This document shows positions 25,578 to 33,264 of a stretch of DNA of 64,000 nt, one piece after another. Source of the DNA: Glycomyces terrestris (GTDB lineage Bacteria > Actinomycetota > Actinomycetes > Mycobacteriales > Micromonosporaceae); NCBI RefSeq assembly GCF_003933745.1, contig NZ_RSEB01000001.1:744001-808000 (forward strand). The letters are read 5' to 3'. Numbering within the stretch: position 1 is the stretch's first letter; every line of letters begins with the position of its first letter. The notes under the pieces were generated by a model. The model searched no databases and was not told where the DNA came from. It worked only from the letters and a program-made list of their open reading frames with translations. Both the position numbers and the translations under genes were made by a program.

Positions 25578-27175
25578 TCAGCTCAGGCCGTAGGCGTGGA
25601 TCGTCGTCTGGGAGGTCTCGGTCCCCGCGGTGTCGGTGGCGGTGGTGCGGACGGAGACGTGGGTGGCATCCGCGGGGTGGTGGAGCTCCGCGGTGGCCGT
25701 GCCGGCGGCGGGGTCGAGGTCGAGTTCGACCGGGGTCCAGGTGAAGCCGTAGTCGTAGGAGACCTCGAATCCCATGTCGGCGGCCGCGACGGGCTCGCCG
25801 GAGCCGGACACGAGGTGGAGCGTGATCCGCTGCTCCCGGTTCGGGGTCAGTCCGGCGACGACGTCGGGGGCGGTGACCGCGACGGCCGGGAGGACCAGCT
25901 CCCGGTCCGCGGCCGGGTCGAGGTCGAAGGACCAGTCGATGGCGGACTTGAAGGCGAACGGCCCGCTGAGCGGTTCGCGGGAGCCGGCGACCGCGAGGGT
26001 GTGGCGGCCGGCGCCGTCGAGGGCGAGGCCGAAGCCCTCCGCGGGGTCGATGCCGGAGACGGCGTCAAGGCGCTGGCCGTCGCGGCGCAGCTCGACGTCG
26101 CCGTCGTACCCGAGGAGGACGACGCGTTCGCCGTTCAGGCTCGCGCCCAAGGGGACCGCGGCGTCGAGGACGGTGCCGTCGTCGGAGACGGACGCGTCCG
26201 CGGGCCCGGCGGTCAGCGGCCCGCGCGGGAAGCTCCGCTCGGTCCGGCCCGGGGTGAGGACGGCGTCCTCGATCTCCTCGGTGAACCCGTCGCGCACCGA
26301 CCCCGTCTCGGGATCGAAGACGCCGCCGAGAATCGTAGTGTCCCAAGCGATTTCAGGCGAGGCGGTGTAGAGGTTCAGGCGGTGCGAAGGGAACGGCGTG
26401 TCGACGAGGGCGCACATCGAAGGGCCGAGGTCGCCCGTGACGTGGTCGCCGTAGTCGCAGGTGTCTCGGCGGTCACGGGCGACGCGGCGGTGCCGTCGAG
26501 GACGAATTCGGCGCCGTCGGCGTCGACGGTGACATGGGAGACGCCGAAGACGTACTCGGTGAAGGCGTCGCCGGGCCCGAGGTTCCAGACCGCGTGCGTC
26601 AGCAGGTAGTCGCCGGGCGGGAGGTCCGCGGCGGCGACGCCGGCGGCGTCGAACTCGAGCGTGCCGCTGTGCTCGGGGTCGTCGCTGTCGTACCAGGTGG
26701 CGAAGCCGCTGTCGGGGACGGCGCCGGCGTGGTCGCGGACGGTGACGGTGAGCGTCGGGTCCGCGGCGGCCGCGATCGGGGGCAGTTCGGCGTAGGCGCG
26801 GAGGTCGGCCGCGGCGAGGGCCGCGGCGTCGGTGCGGCCGTCCGCGACGAGGTCGGTGACGTTGTAGCGGCGGGCGTCCTCGGCGCCGGAGAGGATCTCG
26901 TCGGCCCGGTCGCCGGGGATCACGATGAGGCCGTCGCCGTCGGCGGCCCGGACGGTCGTGAAGGCGACGCCCTCGCGGCCCGCGGCGGGCGCGAGCCCGA
27001 GGGCGCCCCCGGGCAGGACGTGCACCCGGTCGCCGGTCGGCAGGACGACCGAGCCGGTGCCCGGTGGTGGCGCCGCAGTGGCGGGCGGGTCGCTCTCGGC
27101 CGCCGCCGGAGCGGCCATCGCGCCCGTGAGGGCGGCGGCCGCGAGGGCCGCGGCCATGGTCCGTCGTCGCAGCAT
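25578..27175 (-). pseudogene. Frameshifted secreted protein, S8-peptidase-like without protease domain
   Basis: Two overlapping frames make one protein of about 530 residues. The first (27175-26375) has a signal peptide (RRRTMAAALAAAALTGAMAA), the TGDRVHVLPGG and IVIPGDRADEIL segment that precedes the catalytic domain in actinobacterial subtilases, then a domain with LPPGDYLLTHAV. The second (from about 26480 to 25578) continues with YDYGFTWTPVELDLDP and ends at HAYGLS. The frame changes near 26450-26480. No Asp, His or Ser subtilase motif is present, so the protease part is missing. Either this is a decaying gene or a sequencing error hides a non-enzymatic secreted protein. AAAGGA stands 6 nt before ATG 27175. 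Confidence 0.6.
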
Positions 27176-27187
27176 GACGGGTCCTTT

Positions 27188-27229
27188 CTGGTCGAAGTGG
27201 ACGGGACGGGGGTCCCGTTCACTGACCAG
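27188..27229 (-). terminator. Imperfect hairpin after the VOC/cupin operon
   Basis: CTGGTC, AGTG and ACGGGAC on one arm pair with GTCCCGT, CACT and GACCAG on the other, with a 2-nt bulge and one mismatch. It lies between the VOC stop and the secreted-protein start on the minus strand. It could terminate the operon. Confidence 0.45.
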
Positions 27230-27285
27230 ACGGAAACCGGCGAAACCGGCGTTGCATTCAGGCGTGTGCTCGTGGTCACATGCCT

Positions 27286-27723
27286 TCAGCGGAGTTCTTG
27301 GACCAGGCCGATGATGACGCCCGCGGGGCCGCGGACGTTGACGTAGAGGTAGACGTCCTCGTACTGGGCGATCCCGCCGACGAGTTCGGTGCCGTGGGCG
27401 GCGCGGAGGCGGTCGACGAGGGCGCGGACGTCGTCGACGACGAAGGTGACGCGCGGGATGCCCGGGACGTTCAGGGGCGCCCGCGGGGCCGGCTCGTCCG
27501 CGACCGGGTGGCGGAAGACCGAGAGCTCGACGCGGCCGGAGCCGTCTTGCGTCTTGACGAAGGCGACGTCGGCGCGCACGTCGTCGAGGCCGATGAGCTC
27601 GTCGACCCAGGGCCCGCCGACCTCGGTCTCGCCCTCGAGTTCGAGGCCCAGGTCGAGGAAGAACGCGACGGCGGCGGGAAGGTCGTCCACCACGATGCCG
27701 ACGTGGTCGAATCGCACGGTCAT
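27286..27723 (-). CDS. VOC family (glyoxalase/dioxygenase-like) protein
   Basis: 145 residues, two beta-alpha-beta-beta-beta modules: VRFDHVGIVVDDLPAAVAFF and IPRVTFVVDDVRALVDRL. His6 and Glu-containing segments near 80 and 125-130 could bind a metal. Members include glyoxalase I, epimerases and extradiol dioxygenases; the substrate is not told by the sequence. It starts 7 nt after the cupin gene, so the two form an operon whose divergent neighbour is a LysR regulator. Confidence 0.83.
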   Translation of the reverse strand: MTVRFDHVGIVVDDLPAAVAFFLDLGLELEGETEVGGPWVDELIGLDDVRADVAFVKTQDGSGRVELSVFRHPVADEPAPRAPLNVPGIPRVTFVVDDVRALVDRLRAAHGTELVGGIAQYEDVYLYVNVRGPAGVIIGLVQELR

Positions 27724-27730
27724 GTCCGGC

Positions 27731-28258
27731 TCACCTCGTTCCTCGGGCGGACTCGTAGTAGCGGCGGGCGCTGCTGCCGACCCGCGAGAGGTCGGTACCG
27801 TACACGTGCAGCGAGATCGCGGTCTCGGCGCCGGTGTTGCGGATCAGGTGGATGTCGCCGGGCGGGGCGAAGCCGTTGACCTCGCCGGGGAGGTTGTCGC
27901 TCTCGCCGATGCGGACGAGGTCCTGATCGTAGAGCTCCTCGTGCTCGACGCCCTGGAGGACGCCGACGACGCACCAGGTGATGTGGTCGTGGATCGGGGT
28001 GGTCTGGCCCGGGCGCCAGATCACGGCGGTCACCGAGAAGCTGCCGTCCGGCTCGGCGTGGAGGAGGTGCCCGGTCGGCCCGTCCGGGCTGCCGAGGCGC
28101 TGCTCGGGGGTGAGGATCTCGGGCCCCGGCAGGACGGGGCGGACGGCGTCGGCGACGCGGCGGTAGGCGGTGTCCCAGTCGCGGGCGGTGCGGAGCGCGG
28201 TGCGGACGGCGGCGGTGACACCGGTCAGTGCGGGTGCCGGAGTGATCGTGGTGGTCAT
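27731..28258 (-). CDS. Cysteine-dioxygenase-like cupin
   Basis: 175 residues. TTPIHDHITWCVVGVLQG gives the metal ligands His90 and His92, and GDIHLIRN gives His137, the three-His iron site of the CDO family. This family oxidises thiols such as cysteine or 3-mercaptopropionate to sulfinates with O2. No arginine clearly equivalent to that of Cys-specific enzymes can be assigned by eye, so the substrate is open. First gene of a two-gene operon with the VOC gene, divergent from the LysR gene with 74 bp between start codons. Confidence 0.8.
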   Translation of the reverse strand: MTTTITPAPALTGVTAAVRTALRTARDWDTAYRRVADAVRPVLPGPEILTPEQRLGSPDGPTGHLLHAEPDGSFSVTAVIWRPGQTTPIHDHITWCVVGVLQGVEHEELYDQDLVRIGESDNLPGEVNGFAPPGDIHLIRNTGAETAISLHVYGTDLSRVGSSARRYYESARGTR

Positions 28259-28320
28259 GGCTCCAGCCTCCTCCGGATCGACCCATCAGTCCAATGCCAG
28301 ATCACGCGGTGACCGATCGA

Positions 28321-28326
28321 TATGAT
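28321..28326 (+). promoter_or_regulatory. -10 element of the LysR gene, leaderless, in the divergent gap
   Basis: TATGAT ends 6 nt before ATG 28333. It lies inside ATCGATATGATCGAT (28315-28329), two ATCGAT repeats around ATG, a plausible regulator site. No -35 seen. Confidence 0.45.
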
Positions 28327-28332
28327 CGATAC

Positions 28333-29196
28333 ATGCTCGACATCGTGCGGCTCCGCGTGCTGGCGGCGATCGCCGCGCACGGCTCGGTCACCAAGGCCGC
28401 CAAGCACCTGCACTACGCCCAGTCCTCGGTGAGCCACCACCTCGCCCGGCTCGAGGCCGAGACCGGGTCGCGGCTGGTGCAGCGCGTCGGGCGCGGCATC
28501 CGGCTCACGCCCGAGGGCGAGATGCTGGCGCGGCGCGCCGTCGAGATCATCGGCCGGGTCGACGCGGCCCAGGCCGAGCTGGAGGCGATGGTGGGCCTGC
28601 GGACCGGGCGCGTGCGCGTCGCCGGGTTCCAGTCCGCACTGTCCACACTGGTCCCCGACGCGGCGGCGGTGATGCGCCGCGAGCAGCCGGGCGTCCGCAT
28701 CCAGCTGGTCGAGGCGCACCCGGTGGCGGCGCTCGCGATGCTGCGGGCGGGCGAGGTCGACGCGGCCGTGGTGTTCCGCTACGACGACGACCTGCCCGGG
28801 GACGTGCGCGGCGTGCACCTCTTCGACGACCCGATGTTCCTGGTCAGCCTCCAGGCAGGAGAGAGCCTCCTCGACCACCGCGACTCCGCGTGGATCGCCG
28901 GGTGCGCGCGCTGCCGCCAGGAGCTGCTCGAACTGTGCGAGTCGGCGGGCTTCACCCCCGGGATCGCCTACACCAGCGACGAGATCATCGTCCAGCAGGC
29001 GCTGGTCGCGACCGGCCTGGGCGTGACGACCGCGCCGGGCCTGGCCCTGCGGACGCACCGCCGGGCCGACGTCGAGGCGACGCCGCTCGACCGCTTCCGC
29101 CGCATCCACCTCGTCACCTACGGCGAACCGCCCGACCCGCCCGCGACGACGGCGTTCATCGCGGCCCTGCACGGGGCGGCGCGCCGGTACGCGTGA
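28333..29196 (+). CDS. LysR-family transcriptional regulator
   Basis: 287 residues. The N-terminal winged helix-turn-helix (LRVLAAIAAHGSVTKAAKHL to SSVSHHLARLEAETGSRL) is followed by the effector-binding domain with GRVRVAGFQSALSTLVP and a Cys-containing GCARCRQELLELCESAG segment. Proteins of this type bind at divergent promoters and respond to a small molecule, so it probably controls the cupin-VOC operon and itself. Three Cys in the effector domain would suit thiol or redox sensing, which is inference. ATG 28333 fits the promoter spacing and the family's usual start. Confidence 0.88.
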   Translation: MLDIVRLRVLAAIAAHGSVTKAAKHLHYAQSSVSHHLARLEAETGSRLVQRVGRGIRLTPEGEMLARRAVEIIGRVDAAQAELEAMVGLRTGRVRVAGFQSALSTLVPDAAAVMRREQPGVRIQLVEAHPVAALAMLRAGEVDAAVVFRYDDDLPGDVRGVHLFDDPMFLVSLQAGESLLDHRDSAWIAGCARCRQELLELCESAGFTPGIAYTSDEIIVQQALVATGLGVTTAPGLALRTHRRADVEATPLDRFRRIHLVTYGEPPDPPATTAFIAALHGAARRYA

Positions 29197-29267
29197 GCGG
29201 TCCCGCGCCGCGGCCGGCGCGGGAAATCGGCTCGACGGCGGCCGAGCGGGCCTGCAACCATGCGGCG

Positions 29268-30119
29268 ATGCGCGATTCACAGATGCGGAGCGCCGCCGTC
29301 GCGGTGGCCGCCTCGCTCGGACTGCCGGTCGACGACGCGGTGGTGCTCCACGCCTCGAACAAGGTCACGCTGCGGCTGCTGCCGTGCGACGCCGTCGCCC
29401 GCGTCTCGCCCCCCGGGGAGTCGAACGCCCGCTTCGAGGTCGACCTCGCGCGGCGGCTGGCCGAGGCGGGGGCGCCGGTGGCGGCGCTCGATCCCCGGGC
29501 GGCCCCGCGCGTCTACGCGCACGACGGCTTCGAGGTGACACTGTGGACGCATTACGAATCGAGCGGCGAGGTCCCGCCGGCGCCGTTCGCCGCCGCGCTC
29601 GCGCGACTGCACGCCGGGATGCGGCGCGTCGACGCCGCGGCGCCCCACTTCACCGAGCGGGTCGAGGAAGCGCAGCTGCTCCTGGCCGACCGCGACCGGA
29701 CGCCGGACCTGCCGGAGGCGAAGCGGGAGCTGCTGTCCGCGGTCCTGCGGCGCATGCGGGCCTCGATCGCCGCGCGCGGCGCCCCCGAGCAGCTGCTGCA
29801 CGGCGAACCGCACCCCGGCAACCTGCTCGCCACCGCCGCGGGGCCGCGGTTCATCGACTTCGAGACGTGCTGCCGCGGCCCGGTCGAGTTCGACCTCGCC
29901 CACGCGCCCGCGGAGGTCGCCGACCACTACCCGAGGCTCGACCGGGAGCTGCTGGAGGAGTGCCGCCTGCTCATGCTGGCGATGGTGGTGACGTGGCGCT
30001 GGGACCGCGACGACCGGCTCCCGGACGGGCGCCGGCGCGGCGAGGCGTGGCTCGCCGAGATCCGGGCGGCCCTGGCGGACCGCCCGGAGTCATGGGCCGG
30101 GGTTCAGGACCAGTCGTAG
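29268..30119 (+). CDS. Aminoglycoside phosphotransferase (APH)-like kinase
   Basis: 283 residues. LLHGEPHPGNLL (His178 to Asn185) is the catalytic loop, with Glu where many relatives have Asp, and FIDFETCCRG (Asp197) is the metal-binding DFG-like motif. The N-terminal lobe starts near residue 20. The family phosphorylates small molecules; its members include choline, homoserine and antibiotic kinases. The target is unknown and resistance should not be assumed. ATG 29268 is preferred to upstream in-frame codons; AACCAT 6 nt before it is a weak leaderless signal. The 3' end overlaps the convergent VOC gene by 16 bp. Confidence 0.8.
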   Translation: MRDSQMRSAAVAVAASLGLPVDDAVVLHASNKVTLRLLPCDAVARVSPPGESNARFEVDLARRLAEAGAPVAALDPRAAPRVYAHDGFEVTLWTHYESSGEVPPAPFAAALARLHAGMRRVDAAAPHFTERVEEAQLLLADRDRTPDLPEAKRELLSAVLRRMRASIAARGAPEQLLHGEPHPGNLLATAAGPRFIDFETCCRGPVEFDLAHAPAEVADHYPRLDRELLEECRLLMLAMVVTWRWDRDDRLPDGRRRGEAWLAEIRAALADRPESWAGVQDQS

Positions 30120-30484
30120 CCCTTGTTGCGGCACAGGCAGAACGGGTGGCCGACCGGGTCGGTGTAGACCTGCCAGCCGTACCCCTCCTCGTTGACGAAC
30201 TCGCGCTGGAGGGTCGCGCCGAGGGCGGTGATCCGCTCCCGCTCGGGCGCGAACTCGTCCACCTCGAAGTCGAGGTGGTACTGCTTCGGGTGCTCGCCGC
30301 TCGGCCAGGTCGGCGGCGTGTACTCGTCGACGCGGTAGAACGCGAGGTCGATCCCGCCGAAGGCGATGGCGGCCCAGAAGTCGGTGCTGCTCGGCTTGAG
30401 CGGGCTGCCGGTGACCTCGGCGTAGAACGCCCCGAGCGCCAACGGGTCGGGGCAGTCGATGATGAAGTCGGTGAACCTGAGCAT
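30104..30484 (-). CDS. VOC family protein
   Basis: 126 residues with the pair of VOC modules: MLRFTDFIIDCPDPLALGAFY and KQYHLDFEVDEFAPERERI, ending in DPVGHPFCLCRNKG. His and Glu residues in QYHLDFEV and GHPF resemble the usual metal site. The function is unknown; such proteins serve as isomerases, dioxygenases or resistance proteins. ATG 30484 gives the canonical start just before the first strand; an upstream in-frame start at 30529 would add a His-rich tail that looks untranslated. CACCAT 6 nt before it is a weak leaderless -10. Confidence 0.8.
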   Translation of the reverse strand: MLRFTDFIIDCPDPLALGAFYAEVTGSPLKPSSTDFWAAIAFGGIDLAFYRVDEYTPPTWPSGEHPKQYHLDFEVDEFAPERERITALGATLQREFVNEEGYGWQVYTDPVGHPFCLCRNKGYDWS

Positions 30485-30587
30485 CAGGTGATGGTGCCAC
30501 AGCGCCGCCACCGGGGGAAGCGCGTGCACCGGGCGGCTGCACGGCCCTCGCGGGGCCGTCCCTCCGCAGCCGGTCCGGTGACTCGCG

Positions 30588-30902
30588 TCAGGAGGCGGAC
30601 GGCGCCCCGACCTTGGCCGGGACCACCGCGGGCGGTTCGAGTGCGGGTTCGGCGCTGCGGCTCTCGCGCCACCAGCGCATGAGGTTGCGGATGTAGATGA
30701 CCTGGAGTCCGATCACGAGCGGGGCGAGGCCCCACACGTCCCAGACCACGATGAAGGCGATCCAGGGGATGCCCCCGAGGACGCCGAGGAGCCATCCGAG
30801 GTTGTTCTTGTTGCCGGCGAGCCAGTAGGCGACGAGCTGGTTCGCGCTGAGGAGGATGGCGACGGCCTGTCTGACGAAGTCGCCGTCGAAGTTGAGTTCC
30901 AC
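30588..30902 (-). CDS. Three-helix membrane protein (PnuC/semiSWEET-like)
   Basis: 104 residues with three membrane helices (about 13-30, 34-53 and 56-75) and a cytoplasmic Pro/Ala-rich tail. The pattern AYWLAGNKNNLGWLLG, then GIPWIAFIVVWDVWGL and LQVIYIRNLMRWWRE, recalls one three-helix half of PnuC-type nucleoside transporters and small phage membrane proteins. Transport is inference. GGGAGG lies 7 nt before GTG 30902, inside the end of a 51-codon ORF whose stop is only 2 nt upstream, so translation is likely coupled. Confidence 0.72.
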   Translation of the reverse strand: MELNFDGDFVRQAVAILLSANQLVAYWLAGNKNNLGWLLGVLGGIPWIAFIVVWDVWGLAPLVIGLQVIYIRNLMRWWRESRSAEPALEPPAVVPAKVGAPSAS

Positions 30903-30904
30903 GT

Positions 30905-31060
30905 CTAGACCTCCCGGGTCCAGGTGGGGCCGCCGGATGATGCCGCGGCGGTGGAGGGCGCCGGTGGTCCGGCGAGAGTCCGACCGGCGGCGCCGGCGGA
31001 GGTGATGGTGTCGGCCGGTCCGGGGACCGGCTGCGGCGGGTGATCGATGGCGGGGACCAT
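30905..31060 (-). CDS. 51-residue Pro/Ala-rich small protein coupled to the membrane protein
   Basis: ATG 31060 to TAG 30905. The peptide is rich in Pro and Ala (starts MVPAIDHPPQPVPG, ends GGPTWTREV) and has no membrane segment or signal. TAGGAT lies 6 nt before the ATG, giving either a leaderless -10 or, as AGGA, a weak ribosome site. The stop is 2 nt before the start of the membrane-protein gene. A 22-bp inverted repeat sits 28 nt upstream. I do not recognise a family; codon choice is compatible with coding. Confidence 0.5.
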   Translation of the reverse strand: MVPAIDHPPQPVPGPADTITSAGAAGRTLAGPPAPSTAAASSGGPTWTREV

Positions 31061-31294
31061 GATCGAATCCTATGGAGGTTCTCGCAAAGTGAGTGTCGCA
31101 TTACTCACTACGGGTGATGTCGGATCATGGACGAAAGGCGTACTTCGCGTTTCGGGAATCCGGGTGCTCCTGCGGCACGGGAGGCCTTGGGCCTCAACCG
31201 TGTCGCGCAGTCCTCCAATTCGCGTTGTCGGAATGCACACGCAACTCGATCAGACTAGTCCTCTCGGCGTCGAAAAGCGAGACCGCGCGACCGC
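31061..31294. other. Gap of 234 nt between the small ORF and the TetR gene
   Basis: It is clearly richer in A+T than its neighbours. It holds the inverted repeat at 31088-31109 and otherwise nothing I can identify; no coding frame stands out. Confidence 0.5.
31088..31109 (-). promoter_or_regulatory. Inverted repeat, likely operator of the small-ORF operon
   Basis: AGTGAGT and ACTCACT form perfect 7-bp arms around the 8-nt centre GTCGCATT. It covers about -28 to -49 relative to ATG 31060. Confidence 0.5.
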
Positions 31295-31918
31295 CTATTT
31301 CGGACCGCTGCGGAAGAGGCGTTCCACGAGGTCCTGCCAGGCGTCGGCGAGGCGCAGCCCCGCCTCGGAGCCGGGCGCCTCGGCGTCCCGTCCGGACGAG
31401 ACGTACAGCAGCAGCGGTCCTTCCAGGGCCGCGGCGAGCTGCATCGCGAGGCTGTCGGGGTCGCGCACGCCGAGGTCGGCCTGGCGCAGGAGCATGCGCA
31501 CGTGGGCGAAGGTCATGTCGACCTGGACGGCCGGGAGCCGGCTGTCGCGCTCCATCGCGGCGCGGGCGACTTCGAGGTTGTCGACCAGGAAGCCGATGCG
31601 GACCCGCCCGTACGCGACGAGGCGCTCCGCCGGACCGGCGCCGGGGCCGAGCGGCGGCGGCCCGGCGAGCACGAGCTCCTGGAACCGCACGGCCTCCTCC
31701 TCGAGGAGCGCCCTGAAGATCCCCGCGCGGGTGCCGAAGCGGCGGAAGACGGTGCCCTTGCCGAGCCCGGCCCGCTCCGCGAGCGCGTCCATCGTCACAC
31801 TCTCGGGGCCGCCCTCCGCCATCATGCGGCGCGCGGTCGCCAAGAGCCGCAAGCGGTTGCGCTTGGCGTCGGCGCGTTCGCCGCGGGGCTTGCCCAGAGG
31901 CACGAGCGGAAGGTCCAC
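31295..31918 (-). CDS. TetR-family regulator divergent from the azoreductase gene
   Basis: 207 residues. The helix-turn-helix is RNRLRLLATARRMMAEGG to TMDALAERAGLGKGTVFRRFG; the C-terminal part is helical and binds a ligand. Many regulators of this kind repress the oxidoreductase gene next to them, here azoR, 108 bp away and divergent. GTG 31918 has TAGATT exactly 6 nt upstream (31925-31930), so the mRNA is probably leaderless. TAAA and TTTA around GTCCG at 31954-31966 in the gap may be part of its site. Confidence 0.87.
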   Translation of the reverse strand: MDLPLVPLGKPRGERADAKRNRLRLLATARRMMAEGGPESVTMDALAERAGLGKGTVFRRFGTRAGIFRALLEEEAVRFQELVLAGPPPLGPGAGPAERLVAYGRVRIGFLVDNLEVARAAMERDSRLPAVQVDMTFAHVRMLLRQADLGVRDPDSLAMQLAAALEGPLLLYVSSGRDAEAPGSEAGLRLADAWQDLVERLFRSGPK

Positions 31919-31924
31919 GGGATC

Positions 31925-31930
31925 AATCTA
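31925..31930 (-). promoter_or_regulatory. -10 element TAGATT of the TetR gene, leaderless
   Basis: Ends 6 nt before GTG 31918 on the minus strand. No ribosome site is present. Confidence 0.5.
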
Positions 31931-32026
31931 CCCGCCGGGAATACAACCGGGGTAAAGTCCGTTTAGAAGTCGCAGGGGCCCGACGACGCGCCCCGACCCG
32001 TCGACCGCTCGCAAGGAGCTGCACGC

Positions 32027-32659
32027 ATGAACCTGTTCCGCTTGGACGCCAGCATCATCCCCGGCGCCTCGACCAGCGCCGAGATCGCCGACCTGGCCGA
32101 GGCCGAATGGTCCGCCGCCCACCCGGGCGGCACCGTCGTCCGCCGCCACCTCGGCACCGACCCGCTGCCCGCCGAGGCGTGGGCGCACGCCACCCTCGGC
32201 GCCCACACGCCCGAGGACCAGCGCGGCGAGCACCACCGCAGCGCCCTCGGCCTCGCCGCCGAACTCGCCGAGGAGCTCCAGGCCGCCGACGCGGCGATCC
32301 TGGCCGTCCCGCTGTACAACTACGGCGTCTCGCAGCACTTCAAGACCTGGGCCGACCTGGTCATCTCCGGCGCCGGGCCGACCACGCCGGTCCTCAAGGG
32401 CACGCCGACGGTCCTGGTGACCTCGCTCGGCGGCGGCTACGGCCCCGGCACGCCCCGCGAGGGCTGGGACCACTCCACGCCCTACCTCGAGCGCATCGTC
32501 GGCGACCTGTGGGGCGCGGACCTGACGGTCGTCAAGCGCGAGCTCACCCTCGCCGCCACGACCCCGGGCATGGAGGGCCTGCGCGACCTCGCCGCCGACC
32601 AGCACCGGCAGGCGCTCGACGCCGCCCGCGAGGCCGGGCGCGCCCTCGCCGGGAACTGA
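32027..32659 (+). CDS. azoR: FMN-dependent NADH:quinone/azo reductase (AzoR-like)
   Basis: 210 residues with a flavodoxin-like fold. LFRLDASIIPGASTSAEIAD is the N-terminal FMN-phosphate loop and VPLYNYGVSQHFKTWADLV is the typical AzoR segment that contacts the flavin and the substrate; SLGGGYGPGTPREGWDHSTPY follows. The enzyme reduces quinones and azo compounds by two electrons and protects from quinone stress. AAGGAG is 8 nt before ATG 32027. It is divergent from a TetR gene that likely represses it. Confidence 0.87.
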   Translation: MNLFRLDASIIPGASTSAEIADLAEAEWSAAHPGGTVVRRHLGTDPLPAEAWAHATLGAHTPEDQRGEHHRSALGLAAELAEELQAADAAILAVPLYNYGVSQHFKTWADLVISGAGPTTPVLKGTPTVLVTSLGGGYGPGTPREGWDHSTPYLERIVGDLWGADLTVVKRELTLAATTPGMEGLRDLAADQHRQALDAAREAGRALAGN

Positions 32660-32857
32660 AGGGCCGCACCGGATCGAGCGGCCCGGGGGTGCTCCCCCGG
32701 GCCGCTTCGCCGACCGCGGTCCCAACGGCCGGATACCGCCCTGCGGCCGCCGCGCGGGCGTCCCCGAACGGGGGACTCCCCTTGCGGGCGTTTCGATCGC
32801 ACCCGGTACAAATAGAGGCATCGGATCACCCGTCAGGTGGGGGAGGCGAGCGCGGCA

Positions 32858-33223
32858 ATGCACGGCATCGGCGATTTCCGGGAGCTGTTCGGCGACGAGC
32901 GCTACCGCACCCCTGCCCGGCCCACGTACGGCGCGCAGGGGCAGGACACCGCCGAACCCGAAGGGCCCCTCGACGAGGCGGAGCTGCGCGCGCGGCGGAT
33001 CGCGGCGGCGGCCGCGGCGGTGTGGAACCACGACGGCGTGCGGCTCGGCGGCGCCGACCACGCGCACCCGGTCGACCGGTCCTGGGCCATGGAGGCCACC
33101 GGGCCGGTGATCGCGGACCTGCTCGCCGTCCTCGCGGAGCACGGCTGCGACGTCGAGGACGAGCGGATCCAGGACGCGGCCGGCGCGATCGCGATCCTCG
33201 CGGCCCGCAGCTCCGACGGCTGA
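32858..33223 (+). CDS. Hypothetical protein
   Basis: 121 residues: MHGIGDFRELFGDERYRTP, a polar linker, then a helical part with an Ala run and HPVDRSWAMEATGPVIADLLAVLAEHGCDVEDERI. No family recognised. GGGGGAGG lies 11 nt before ATG 32858; GTG 32837 is possible but has no ribosome site. TACAAAT near 32802-32808 may be the promoter -10. It precedes the GST-like gene by 41 nt, which has its own promoter. Confidence 0.65.
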   Translation: MHGIGDFRELFGDERYRTPARPTYGAQGQDTAEPEGPLDEAELRARRIAAAAAAVWNHDGVRLGGADHAHPVDRSWAMEATGPVIADLLAVLAEHGCDVEDERIQDAAGAIAILAARSSDG

Positions 33224-33251
33224 CGCCCCGGTGCGGCCGCGCCCGGCTGCG

Positions 33252-33257
33252 TAGGCT
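33252..33257 (+). promoter_or_regulatory. -10 element TAGGCT of the GST-like gene, leaderless
   Basis: Ends 7 nt before ATG 33265; no ribosome site. The same hexamer and spacing occur at lipA. Confidence 0.55.
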
Positions 33258-33264
33258 GGAGCCC

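Noticed and set aside
29268-30119. Calling the APH-like protein an aminoglycoside-resistance enzyme
   Set aside because: The HGEPHPGN loop is shared with many small-molecule kinases; no specific resistance subfamily can be recognised.
30484-31101. 205-codon frame covering the small-ORF and membrane-protein region
   Set aside because: Pro/Arg-rich shadow; the 51-codon ORF plus the coupled membrane gene explain the region better.
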